Source: Polytrichum commune
Taxonomy: Eukaryota > Streptophyta > Polytrichopsida > Polytrichales > Polytrichaceae
DNA: 64,000 nt
Assembly (NCBI GenBank): GCA_950295325.1
Contig: OX485808.1
Span: 23,644,527 to 23,708,526 of the forward strand
Direction: 5' to 3'
Shown here piece by piece: positions 13,330 to 26,000 of the stretch. The position numbers were made by a program, and so were the translations under genes. The notes under the pieces were generated by a model that worked only from the letters and a program-made list of their open reading frames with translations, did not search any database and had not been told where the DNA came from. The stretch's first letter is position 1. Each line of letters opens with the position of its first letter.

Positions 13330-13635
13330 CTTTGGACCCTGGTATAGACCAATTGTTGGATTGGTATCGTTCTTTTTATACCACTCATATATCTATAATG
13401 AGGATTTCACCATTTTGATACCAAAAGGGTATGGATATGTGAAGATATGTTCCTTTTGATACCATTTTGGTCTATATATTGTACCATGCAATAACTTTCA
13501 TATCTAAGTAGCATTGCCCCAATATCAACATGGTTTATGAATGGAATTGACCCGAATAATAATTCAGATATACAAAGATCCTCACACCTTGACATACCCA
13601 CCAAACATGAATAGTTGATTGGTATTGGGTCTTGG
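13330..13635. repeat. Copy of the START-intron-3 repeat
   Basis: Matches 61965-62345 in the same orientation through the blocks listed for that copy. The surrounding sequence has no gene. Confidence 0.55.
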
Positions 13636-14867
13636 AGGGTGGACTTTTCATTGGAAACGTAAATGACGTGTGTGGGTCACTATGAAATAAAACACAATTT
13701 ATTAGGAGTTTCTCAAGAAAAACAAATGTATGCATACTAACAACATACTAGAAAATGGATTTATATATTTATATTGAGCTTTTCAATTGAATGTGATAAA
13801 TGCCTCCACTATATGATAGCATGTAACTTAATGATTGCATCAAACAAACAAATACAGTAACACAATAATTTAGCCACAACTTGGAGAGCAAAACTCCAGT
13901 GAACCCATGAGCACTCCAAGAGCCTCTAGCTTGTCTTAAAACCCAAATGTGAACCCTAACAAGAGTGGACAAGAGAGTCATTGAGGACTATTACCATATG
14001 ACAACAATGGTGCATGTGAATTGGATGAAACTAACACATCTATTGTCAAGTTCTTCACGAAAAACTTAGGGTTGCCTTTTGTGTATCTACCTTTACCTCA
14101 AAACTCTTAATAGCCTTGTAAATGTACACATAAGAGAAAACTAATATATCTCCCTTATGTATATGTGAGGCCAAACCCCCCACCCTTAAGCGTCCGTAGT
14201 CCGAGTAGTGGGTTTGGGCTCACATTCCTCCGCGGTATTGGATTTGGACTTGGATGAGTCCATAGTACAAGGTTCACCCTTCAAGTGGTCTTGGATTTAA
14301 CTGGAATTTCACTTTTAACAACTCAATGTACGATTTCAATACGTATGTGGAGAATGCACAAGTTAACTATGTTATTTTAACCTCCTTATGCTCGGGTGCT
14401 ATTTTGTCTTTGTTTGCTTCTAACGTCCATCCGGCTGCTTTAGCTACACAAGCCCTTAAGGATATCCCTCTCCTAAATGGAGTCCGTGCCGTTGACTCTA
14501 TACTACCACTTGAACTATCACTTGTGTATTCCGTATCGCTACTATAAGAGGTCTCACTTGGTGTCTCCATACCGTACATAAGCCTTTAAGTATTAAGAAA
14601 TACTTATGTGACTTATGTCAATCTCTCCCTCGCACCTTTGGTCTTTGCTTCCTTTGTCTTGCCATCGCGAGAGTGCTCCACATTCTCCATTAAGTTGTGC
14701 ACGTGGTTTATTTTTAAAGAGAGGATGCAAGTGTTAAAAAAACACTATTCTCTATAGTCAATCTCAAATACATTTACTTGTGAAAGCCACACATAACACT
14801 AACTAGCATAATGTAACTAACTACTTGTCTATGAGCTAATTAGGTAGGCTATCTACTAAGCTCCTTC

Positions 14868-15113
14868 ATGAACCCATCTCTTTACTTTCTAATTACATAA
14901 ACCTAGCTCCTTCATAAACCCAGCTCCTTCATAAACCCAGCTTCTTAGCTTCTAACTAAACAAACCCAGCTCCTTCATAAACCCAGCTCCTTCATGAACC
15001 CAGCTCCTTAGCTTCTAACTAAACAAACCCAGGTCCTTCATAAACCCAGCTCTTTACTTTCTAACTAAACAAACCCAGCTCCTTCATAAACCCAGCTCCT
15101 TCATGAACCCACA
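14868..15113. repeat. Short-period minisatellite, CCCAGCTCCTTCATAAA
   Basis: About ten variants of CCCAGCTCCTTCATAAA / CATGAA are interleaved with TAGCTTCTAACTAAACAAA. This gives a higher-order repeat of about 70 bp with three to four cycles. Confidence 0.85.
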
Positions 15114-17284
15114 ACTTTGTAGTTGTAATCCCCAATTACCTCACTAATTATTCAAGCCCTTAACTAATCTTCCTACCTAATTTCCCTAATTCTACTAACA
15201 ACCCCTTTCTAATCACACAATTCTTCTCTAATCCTAAAATCCTAAAATCCTAGAGAGGAGAGGGGGAGAGAGAATTTCCTAACTTCACTAAGACTAACTA
15301 ATCCACACAAGTATATTTTTGCACTCATCACAACATCAAGTGCTCAACTCTTAAACATGGAACTTGCAACCACGTGTATTCAAAACATGAACTTTAAGTA
15401 CCACAAATTGGAATCATGAATTAACTTTAAAATCCTTCACGTCAACACTAATTCTACCAAGAGGTCAAGCCCTCTTCAAGGCTAACAAGCCTTGGCTCTC
15501 AAACTAAAAACTAAGCACACACATGTGCTCCAATATGGCTTCCCACACCCACACTTATAACTCGTGGGGTGCCTTGGAGCACAAAGGAAAGAGAGGATGA
15601 GTGAGGGAAGAATGAGGGATTATATAGTAAGCTTGAGGGGGTGAGCACCCTCAAGGCTCACGATAAGCCCTTGAGATTTCCTCCTACTTAGTAGGCGCCA
15701 ATCCTATCTTCTAAGCCTTCCTCCTTCAAATGATCAACAAGGATCCTAATTCGAACATTTAACTAGCCTTGGCTTTCTACCTACTACACTTTACCAAACT
15801 TGGGATGCTTCAACCCAAACTTAGCCTCCTTCGCTTTCCGCCGCCATAACTTTCTCCCCTTACTTTCCCAAATCGTCGCTCACCACTTAATTCAAACCAC
15901 GATGCTTAACTCGTGATTTGATTGGTGCTTTGAGAATTTGCTTATCCTCCACCTTGTATTCTTCCTTGGGCCTTCCCCATTAAGTGGCCATGATGAGGTG
16001 GTCCACTTGTGCGCTCCATGTGATCCTCCATTCATCCCAATTCGAATGCACTTGCCTCTTGAGTCACTTTGGTTGTCTCCATCCATTTGTACTAGCCTAC
16101 TCACTAACTACTCAATCCAAGTTCTCCTTACCTATCCTCATTCATTCAAATCCTTCCGAAGGTAAAAACACAATAACAACTCACATCCTAGCCTCTTACA
16201 ACATGGTACTTCTAAGACTAACATTTCACTCTTTTTATATTTTTGTGAAGTAACATGCTACTTCAAAGTGCATCAACTAACGTTTCAAGGGTCTAAGACT
16301 AAATGTGGGCACCCTTTTGGGCTCACAGTATACTATGTACGCTAGTGCCTCAAATAATACCCCTTCTTACACTTACGTTTGTTCATAGGGTCCATTCATG
16401 ATTGAGGTACTACTTTTGGGACAAAGGACTTAAGGACTTCGCAATATTTGGGTACGTTTAGGGTATTTTTATTAATTACCAAAAAATCGGGGAGAACCAA
16501 CGGCCGGGATCTTCTCGGATAAGCGTCAGCGGGAAGGTGACGGGATTTCCAGAGCAGCATGAATCCAAAATAAAAATTGACAATTTGGCGACATCAATGG
16601 CATTTTTTGTTATTTAGGTGTGCATTGGTGGTCAATTGTTTCCTGCTTTGCATCTTGGTACCTTGGCATAAGTGTCATGTGTCCATTCATATAATTTTTT
16701 TTGTCCAATTCTTATACTAGACGTTCCTTTTACGTGTGGCCGTGTACATATGTATTTTTGGCCATGTTTGGTGCCACATGTAAAGTTGGGCAATTGGTAT
16801 TGAATACATTTTTGGTTCTATTGGTACACACTTGAAGGATGATTGTGAGGAAAAAATTTGGGATCGTTTCAACTAATTCTTGTTGTCCTTTTCATTCCTT
16901 GATCCTAAGGTGAACAATTAAGACAACACTCCTCAATGTCCTTTAAGGAATCAAAATGATATCTTAGATGACCCTGTTCCTTCTAAATTAACTTTGTCGG
17001 TGTACTCAATATGGAGTATGAATGGTAGGTATGATCCAAAATATGCTTCACAATACAAATCCAAGCATACCAAGCATGTGAAGTTATCCAAAAAAATCCT
17101 TTTTCCGTTAGACACCCAAAAGTAGTACCCCAACCGTGAATGCCCCCCATACGTGATATGAAGAGTTCACCCCCAGGTATTGAGTTGGTATTACAAATTT
17201 GATACCCTCGGGTAGGTTCTTTGAGGCCATAATTAATGTTGATTATGAAATACATGCTCCACCTATAAGATATGCATGTTTTAT
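15114..17284. other. No supported gene
   Basis: Unique-looking non-coding sequence. A GAG..CACCCTCAAGG hairpin lies near 15638-15652. The frames at 15892-16253 overlap on both strands and show no domain. Confidence 0.45.
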
Positions 17285-17640
17285 TCAAATATCTTTCTCA
17301 ATCGGACCCCTATATTTTGACTGGTGCGTGGTTTGGTAAGGATAAAAAAACAAACATCATTCAGGCACATGTTTAAAAGAAATCGGACTACGCCTTCAAA
17401 TTCTATTACCTACTCCACACTTAATAATGAACTCAAATGGGAGGACCGATGTTATCAATTTTTTTTTTGAAAAAAATAAAAATCAACAAACATGCGTTTC
17501 CAGACACCGGAAGTGAATATTTCAACCCAATTTTTTGAGAATGCTTCATCGCTAACTTGCTTATGCAACACACATTTCAATGTGTAAATCTACTCGGTAG
17601 TAATTGGAGAACATGAAAAACGTACCACATGACACCCACA
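17285..17640. repeat. Degenerate copy of the ~360-bp dispersed repeat
   Basis: CTCAATCGGACCCCTATATT, AACAAACATCATTCAGGCAC, GGGAGGACCGATG, AAAATCAACAAACATGCGTTTC and CGCTAACTTGCTTATGCAAC follow the same order as the copies at 6309 and 30003, with more divergence. Confidence 0.55.
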
Positions 17641-17723
17641 TACCTTACACAATACCATACCAACGCTGGTGCAAATTTGGTGTTAATGTAAGAGTTAAAA
17701 AAAGAAGTAGTTGACACTAAGTA

Positions 17724-18144
17724 CACTAAACATTTTGTTTAGTGTCACTAATTCTATTTGCCTTGCTCAACACTTATTTGCAAACCGCCCATGTCGTGTC
17801 GCCCACACTAAAATCTTGACCTAACATTATTTGCCATCCCTTACTAAAAGAAAAAGTTGGGCATCATAGATTTACAATGTTGCAATTACTTGTCACCCCA
17901 CTAAGTGAATTTCCATCCAAATTTAACCGTCCATGTCAATAGTCCATTACAAAATTGGTAGAATGTAGAATAAAGACCCAACTTTGTTTGCAATAAGGGG
18001 CACGGGTTTCATCCTAATTTCATCCAATCGTATCATCCACGACGGCACTTGTGATGAACTTATGTCATAAGCGAACGCCATTAGGAAAAGGTACGATGAC
18101 AATGACGTAAAATGCCTTATGACACGAAACCACACTATTTAGTG
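17724..18144. mobile_element. TA-flanked MITE with palindromic ends
   Basis: Starts CACTAAACATTTTGTTTAGT(G) after TA and ends CACTATTTAGTG before TA. The interior matches the copy at 1469. It lies just upstream of the beta-galactosidase promoter region. Confidence 0.72.
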
Positions 18145-18179
18145 TACCCATGTCCCCGAGACACATCGTTTGCATCGCC

Positions 18180-18610
18180 CAATTGGGGAAAGCCCCCCCC
18201 CCCCCCCCCCCTCCCCAAATAACACATCGACTCGTACAAAGGCACACTTGATGGGGGAAAAGGTGTGAGGAAACTAAAGCCCAAGGAAGTGACTTAATGC
18301 TTAAAATAGAAGCAAGGGGAATCAAACGGGAGGTGGAGGAGGCAAGGGTGGATGCCAACGACCCACAGTAATTTAGGGACACATGGGGAGCAATGGGGGG
18401 AGGACACGTGGCTGCCGCGTGGCCGCCTTGCTTGTGACGACGACCGGAAGATGCCCGGTAAGCTGAAGTGAAGCGAAGCGAATCGAATCAAACGGTGGCC
18501 GCCTCGCAGTTCCGACGTCCCATCGAGCCAGGGATGGATACATCGATCGATCGATCGACTGATAACCAGCTCTGCAGTCAATTTCTTCAACGGACGGCCT
18601 GAAATCAATC
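18180..18610. promoter_or_regulatory. Candidate promoter-proximal region of the beta-galactosidase gene
   Basis: GC content rises sharply here compared with the AT-rich left part of the window. A long C homopolymer lies at about 18190-18210, and an ATCG tandem run at about 18540-18557. No clear TATA box can be assigned, and the transcription start is unknown. Confidence 0.3.
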
Positions 18611-18847
18611 TTCGGAGAGTGCGCGGCAGAATCTGGGGATGTAAGAGGGATTCCTCCCCCCCACCCGGCCCGCCGGGCTCACCATGCAGAACAATCGCAC
18701 CAGCGATTCGTTCGCCACAGTTTCATGCAGAATTCGCCTGCCACCTCACCGCCGCTGAGTTACATGGGGCGCTCAGATGCTTCGGGAGGTTGATGACACC
18801 ATCATTCATTTGATTGGGAGAAGTGATCAGAGTTCGCAGGTACCAAT

Positions 18848-19515
18848 CCCTGGGTGAGTCGTCGCCGACCACTCGCCTGCGTCGGTCGAGCGAGCGCCGC
18901 AAGGTGTCGTCCTTGTTGGTGGGTTCTCTTGGGTTCTCCCGCCCTCTCTACGTGGGGCTCATATGCTCCGAAGACTGAACGCATTTGATTGAGAGAGAGG
19001 TCCAAGTTGGAGAGTTCCTGGGTTCGTCTCCGATCATTCGTCGGCGTCGATCGTGCGCCCAAAGGTGTCGTGGTCCTGTTGGGTTTTCTTGGGTTGGCTT
19101 TCTGGCGGTGGGAGTGCAGTGTGGGTGGTGGAGACTGATCACATTTGATGGGAGAGTGTCGCTCGAAGTTGTAAATTCGAATTTGTAGCTTAAATTCCCT
19201 GGGTTCGTCTTCGAATCGATCTCCTACGTCGATCGAGCGTTGCAAGGTGTCATCTTCCTGTTGGGCTTTCTTGTGCTTTCCTTCTTGCGTCTGGAGTGCA
19301 GTGTGGTGGGAGACTGACCACATTTGATCGGAGAGTAGTGTTCGAAGTTGTAACTTAAATTCCTGCGTTCGTCTCCGATCGGTCTCCTTCGTCGATCGAG
19401 CGTTGCAAGGGTGTCATCTTCCTGTTGGGTTTTCTTGGTTTCCCTTGAGTTTCCTTCTTCCGGGCTCGGGCGGAGTGACGGGTTTGGTCGCCATTTGGTT
19501 ACCATTTGATCGACC
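18848..19515 (+). repeat. Four imperfect ~150-180 bp tandem repeats in the BGAL leader region
   Basis: Four diverged copies begin near 18848, 19016, 19197 and 19361. Each opens with a CCTGGGTTCGTC-like string, continues through a GTCGATCGAGCG / GCAAGGTGTC / CTGTTGGGTTTTCTTGGG core, and ends in a CATTTGAT..GAGAG string. A partial end copy precedes the first one at about 18770-18835. The block lies 0.5-1.2 kb upstream of the beta-galactosidase ATG, in promoter or 5' untranslated sequence. Long open frames here on both strands (for example 18802-19323 minus) come from the repeat and the high GC. Confidence 0.85.
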
Positions 19516-19835
19516 CAGTAGCTGTTCAGCCTCAAGTTTTTGTGGGTGCAACTCCAATCGTCGCAGGGTGGAGTTTGTTTCTTGGGTTTTACTTAAAGCT
19601 GCCGACAATTGGGTGCCAGTGGAAGGAAAGTGGAGGCCATGATTGCTACTTCAACGTGGCTCTCATTGCGAAGTGTACCAGCATTGCAGTGTCAATAAGT
19701 GCTTGTGGGGGGTGCATTACAGCAGCTCAGTGCAGTGGAGCCATTTTTACTTCTTTCTTTGTTGCTTTCCCCCCTTGGTGTTGGGTTGTCTTAGTTCGGA
19801 GGGAGAGCAAACTGATTTGCTTTCTTTCTTAGTAC

Positions 19836-19940
19836 ATGGGAAGGAGTAGCGAGTTGAGGCAGCAGACGGCGGCCTCAGAAGGCCGACCTGTTCAGACTTG
19901 GGGTAGGGAGTTAGCTCAGACCATCTTGGAAGACTTTTGA
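19836..19940 (+). promoter_or_regulatory. Candidate upstream ORF of the beta-galactosidase gene
   Basis: A 34-codon ATG-to-TGA frame ends 74 bases before the main ATG at 20015. It encodes a polar peptide beginning MGRSSELRQQ with no recognised homologue. If the leader is transcribed through here it could reduce translation of the main frame. Conservation and transcript data are not available from the sequence, so this is only a candidate. Confidence 0.35.
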
Positions 19941-20014
19941 AGTTTCTACTTGCTTCAATTTAGAAAGCTGCTTTGTTTTTTTTGTGAGGCGGTGGTCGGA
20001 AGTTGGCGGTAACT

Positions 20015-23000
20015 ATGGGGGATAAAGACGTCCGAGCGCTTATGCTGATGTCAGCGATACTTCTCCCACTCTGCTTCGCCAGTGTCATCTCGGCTACTTC
20101 TGTAAGGAATTTCTTTAAAATCTGAACCTCCACTTGAAGAAATTCCTGTACAAGAATGCACTTGTGTGTTTTGAGGTTAGTATGCTACTATGGCATGGAC
20201 AGATCAGGACAATAACGGACACCTCATCATGACTTGGTGCATTTCTTCACACAACGGTGAGGCAGAATCTTTGATGACTCATCAGATTGCCATTTTCTTG
20301 TGAATTCAATTAAAAAAAAGGAACTACTGTAGGTGCCATTTATTATGGCTGTCGTCTTATAAGTCGGTCTCGAAAGATTCACATCACCATTTTCAAGGAG
20401 CTGGTGACATGGTCATGACTCACTTGCTGCCGATTTTCCTCTACTTATCCATATCAAGCTCTTGTTATTCAAGTCCGATTTCTAAATTGTTGACGGTCTC
20501 TAACTTAAATGCGTGGAAGATTAAGTTAAGCTTAGGTACATCCATCCAAATAATCATATGATCTGATGTTTTTTGCATTCCTTGTTAATCTGCCAATTTG
20601 CAGGCCATTTCCCTCCCAGGCCACAGCTTTGTAATCGAGAATGATCAGTTCGTGAAAAATGGTGTACCATTTCGGATTATCGGGGGCGATCTCCACTACT
20701 TTCGTGTCCTCCCAGAGGTAAATAAAACTTAGCCATATTTGAGGATCTGGTTCTGGAATTTGTCTGCTCAGTGATTTTTGTCTCCTTGGTAATAGCAAAG
20801 CATATTTGAGCTCTAATGCAATCTCTCTCTCCCTCTCTTTCTGACATTTTGTGGAACTATGACACTGGCAGCTCTGGAAGGACAGACTTCTAAGAGCAAA
20901 GGCACTAGGGTTGAACACAATCCAAACGTATGTCCCGTGGAACTTCCATGAGCCACGATCCGGCCTCTATAATTTCCAAGGGTCAGCAGATCTGCAGGCA
21001 TTTTTGAACCTCGCCCAGGATCTTGACTTGTTGGTTATGCTCCGAATTGGACCTTACATTTGTGGAGGTATGCAGAACTCTTTAGTCTAGGCACTAAACT
21101 TCAACTTTCATAATGTTCCTTCATCAGTGTTGTCTACTAGACCTTTCCTTTGTTGGAGCAACTTCCATATTATTAAATTGCAAACATACAGCGAATGTTA
21201 TGTATTCTTCGAGAAAACGACATCTTTTTCTTGAGGAGTCCATGTGTGATGATGAACAGAAAATATCCTTACATCTGTAAAGAGTTGTTAATTTAGTAAT
21301 ACATGGAAATATGAAGATAACTTGATCTACGGTTGAAGTCACTTTAGATAAATTGATCTATGGTTGAAGTTGCTTTGATGATAGTAAGATTTGAAAGGAA
21401 AGACTGAGATTTTGAGTTATGAAATTGCAGAGTGGGATTTAGGAGGTCTTCCTGCATGGCTGCTTGAACTTAAACCATCAGTGAGGTTACGTTCGTCAAA
21501 TGCACAATTTCTCAATCAGGTGTGCAATCACCCTACACCCTTTTCTGGGGCCTAGGCTGTTAGATCTCAGTGTAAAATTGGGTAACTTTGTCAAGAAAGC
21601 AGGAGGAATTTGTTGAGGTTGTTTCTTGCAGTTTGTTTTTGACCCAGATGCTGGAAATCGTATAGGATGTATTTATAGGAAATGGTCATCTTGTAGAGGT
21701 AATTTCCAATTGTCAGAATCTGCTTTCTGGTTCTAGTGACAGATCTTTTACCTACAACTGTTTTTAAATCGGCAGGTGGACAAATGGTGGAAAAAACTGC
21801 TTCCAATTGTTGCACCAACACTTTTCTCAGCCGGTGGCCCTGTCATCATGGTGCAAGTAAGGTCCATAGCCCTCACTTGAAATTTGTAGCTATAATTCAC
21901 ATGTTAGCAATACTCGTCACTTCAGCTTTGAGGGTACAGAAAGGGGAAAACACAGATTCTACAACTCCACTTTGGATTTAATTATTTATACATAATAAAA
22001 CACGTCCCATCTTGCTCCTCCCTTGAATTTCTAAGGCTCATTGTGATTAGCTGAATTTTAACCTACTTATGTCACAAATTCAATGGTGAGCAAATTGTTT
22101 ATTTTCTTACAAAAGATTTTCCCGTGGTCTCCCAAGGATGTCTTTCCCCTTGAACGCTTTTATTTGATTTCTTTTTAACAGATGATTTTGGAACCCAACA
22201 GATTGAAAACGAATATGGATCATATGGTAGTGACAGAGTATACCTGGAGCACCTTCTTGATCAAGCTAGGCTGCACCTTGGGAATAATGTTATCCTGTAA
22301 GTATGCTCCACAAGTATCTCTTAACTAAAGAGTGATATGTCTTGTATCAGTGTTTTGGACAGTTTCCGATGTACTCCGCTGCGCGACCTTTGGGGCTTGC
22401 TAATTCTTTTATTATACAGTTAAAATACGGCATACCGAAAGAATCAAAATTGTAACTCTCTGCTGATCTTTATTATACCAGATAATACATTGAATTTTGG
22501 AGTTTGTATAATAATTTTCTATATCATTCATTCATGTTATATTTTTTCCTAATTGGGGGAGGGGGGGGGGGGGGTTTGGGCGCTCTAGACTCACATAAAA
22601 TTTACGACTTGCACTCTTCGATTGATGTTTTAAAACCCACTTGCAATTTATTGCCACTTAGAGAGATGACTATAATGATGTCACATTTCTGTGCAGATAC
22701 ACCACTGATGGGGCAGGCAGGGAGACTCTAAGTGATGGGAGCCTATCTAAACATGGTGTTTTTGCAGGTTGGTCATTCTTAAGAATATGCATTAAATCTG
22801 TCACAGATTCTTACTATTGTTAGGAGCTTCGTGCTCAAGCAGACATAACTCCAAGCTCTTCAAGTTATCAAATAATGTGTAGTATTTTGCTTCAACGTTC
22901 TTCACCAGAAAAGTAGGGAGCATCATAGCTTTTCAATTTCTATAGCACTATCCTCCACCTGTTTAATGACATTACCTTCCAGATATTCCAAATTATTCCC

Positions 23001-26000
23001 TTTTATCTGTGTCCAAGCAGATCATATATTTGAGCACAATGTCAGTTGTTTATTCCATGGCTTTATGAAATAATCAACATGGCAGTGTGGCTTTTCTCTG
23101 CACTGACTAGGGTCTTCTTTTTCCATAAGGAATTTTATTGAATTGATATTTGGCTGTTCAGCAATCGATTTTCCAACTGGCTCGGATCCTGCATCTGCAT
23201 TTGCATTGCAGAAAGAATACAACCCCCCAGGAATGGCGCCTTCACTTACTGCGTGAGTTCACTCCCTACTACCCTTTGCAATCTTGATCAATTTCCACGA
23301 GTTGGGCGCTATTTAGCAATATTCTATTCACAAGGTAGATTGCATGTAACACCATGTTAAAATGACCTTATGACTTGTGGTAGGTAGAAATTTGTGTGTT
23401 ATAGACTCAACTTTTATTTCCAAAAGTCTTGAGACTTCCTAACTCTGCTGTAGGACCTATCATTTGAACGTTGTATCGTTGTATCACCTGGAGCCTGTTA
23501 CTCCAAAATGGGCATGCTTAAAAAAATGACACTGGCTGGTTACTGCAGGGAGTTTTACACTGGTTGGCTGAGCCATTGGGGTGAGCGGCTGGCTCACACA
23601 GATGCACAAAGCACTGCCAATGCACTTGATTCTGTTTTACAGCTAAATGCTTCTGTTGTGCTCTATGTAAGTCCAACACCTCCTGATTGGTCAGTTGAAT
23701 ATCGTGACACAAAGAGTATTTATTATTTTTTTGCGTTTATTATATGCACGAATCACATAAGATCCACATGTAAAACATTTGTTTGGGTGTTCAGTAGAAT
23801 ACCAAGTACATGTTAATGAACATGGTCACAAAATTCAAACTGAAGCTGCTTATGCAAGTCATTTAGAGAAGCTCTTAATTCATAACGGTCCAACTCTTAT
23901 TAGGTCTTCACGATCTTTTTACAACAGAATTCAAAAGAATAGATTGTTTCTAGAGTCGCAACCATCATTTCATATCATATTTAAGCCCCTCAATCAGGAA
24001 ATTGATTATTCACACTTTAAGCTGCATTGATTTGATGTGGTCCATGGTGATTTGTCTTTATTGGATGCAGATGGCGCATGGGGGAACCAATTTTGGGTTT
24101 TCTAGTGGTGCAAATACAGGGGATCTTGCTTCAGAGTTCCAACCAGACCTCACATCCTACGATTATGTAAAATCTTGTCTCCCAATCCCTGTTGCATTCT
24201 GAGAATTTTACAATGTTGTAGACAATAATACTTATTTGCGTAATTCTACCCACTTTTGTACTATCTGGTGGAGGAGCTGAAGCAAAGACATGTAGTTGAT
24301 GTCCGTTTAAGTTTAATTGTGAATTGCAATTCGTTCTTTCAGTACTAGTGTTGTCTGGAGTTTGAAATTTATTGTCTGGACTCTTTTGTCCTTATTAACA
24401 GGGAACTACTTCAAAGTGTTTGTTCTGTACATAAGATTCATTATGTAATTGTCTAAGGCTGCAATAAGTTAACCTATCTTTAAATTTTGCTTCCGTCAGG
24501 ATGCTCCAATTGGGGAAGCTGGAGATGTCAACAGTGCCAAGTTTCAATGTAGGCCACTCAACATAACGTTGTGATGTAAAAAATCAGTGTTTGTGATTCT
24601 TTCTCAGAAAAAGTATTCCTGTTTGTTTGACTAAATTCTTCTGGTGTTCACTACATAGTGGTCTAACAGTTGATTCGTTATGTATATTTGTTTTCTAAAT
24701 TAATTCTGTGCCTGACCTCATCTGTGATGATAATTGCAGCAATAAGGACAGTGCTGAGCAAATATGCAAATGGCACACTGCCTGAACCCCCTCCTCTTCC
24801 TGAGAGAATCGCGTATGGGGAAGTAACAATGCTAACCATCGGGTCCCTTTTTGATATCCTCGAGCACGTCAGTCAACCATCACGTGGAATTAGGATGGAG
24901 TGGCCTCTTCCTATGGAACAAGTTAAACAAGTAAGTAATCTTGTTCCTTGCATCTTATCTTAATTGGATATCTATATTTGAGTGGGTGTGTGGTTGACCG
25001 TGGATCTAAGAGTTGACACCAAAGAGATATGTGCTTAAAAGAGGTTGAACTATGTGCTCAAAATTTGGCAACTAGGTCAAATAGTCAACATTATGAGGTG
25101 AGGGGGGAAAGAGGAACCTGTATGATCATTAAGAAGAAAGAGAGTCTTCAATTTGATAATGAACAAAGTATTCACATGAGCTCCGAAAATGATGAAGAAA
25201 TTGGCTATGGCGTTGATGTGGATGTGCTAATCATCTTGTGCAAATTGTATTGTTCAATATCTTAGGAAGAGTGGGAGTGTAGAGTTAAATGTGTCTGTTT
25301 CAGGCCCATTTACTTTAGCTCAATGCTCTCCATTTTATATTCAGCCTTAGTGAAGCCAGGTGTGACCATCTAAGTGTACTGAATATCCTCATCGATGTTG
25401 ATGCAAGTGCACCCAGACTTTAAACAACTTCACAACACCGTTAATGGTGTTTAGTATCACCTACTGTTTGGAATTATGCAGTGCTATAACTATTTGCTAC
25501 AGATCTCAATTTTTACCAACGAAGGTCAATTTGGTTGTTTGGACATTATGAAGTATTAACATCTATATGTGGAAGAGCTTACATTAAGCGAAAAAACTAA
25601 TAGTACTACATAACCATGAATAGTAAGTGACACCAAATATCATAATTGGTGTACTCTAGTTTCTGTTTCTTAGTGAATTGAAGTTTCTTACTTCAACAGT
25701 GCCTGTATATTATGTTGTTGCACTTAAATGCAGCAGTGAGGTACTGCTTTGGTCAAAACTGATCCAGCTATGCATTTTGAAATTGCTATGCATGTTTACA
25801 GGCCTCTGGGTTTATTTTGTACCGATCAAAGCTTCCTGCCAGCATTAGGCCAGGAAGCAAACTTTCTGTCATACAGGTCAGTTATGTTGCATCTGTTTCA
25901 AAATTTGTAGCTTATTTGAGTTATGTAACATATCCAAATATGACTTCTTTCCACATTGTCAGTGATATCTGTAGTGTTTTTTGAGCTTACTGGTGGGCCT

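Noticed and set aside
18190-18212. Long C/G homopolymers here and near 22556, 30727, 44540, 45994 and 48911
   Set aside because: Possibly real, but such runs are prone to sequencing error; I do not interpret them as functional elements.
18802-19323. 173-codon minus-strand open frame
   Set aside because: It lies within the GC-rich tandem repeats, repeats itself with the DNA period, and overlaps open frames in other phases; no domain is visible.
22186-22201. Alternative acceptor TTTTTAACAG upstream of beta-galactosidase exon 6
   Set aside because: Using it would insert extra bases before IENEYG and break the conserved catalytic signature; the next AG at 22201 gives a perfect join.
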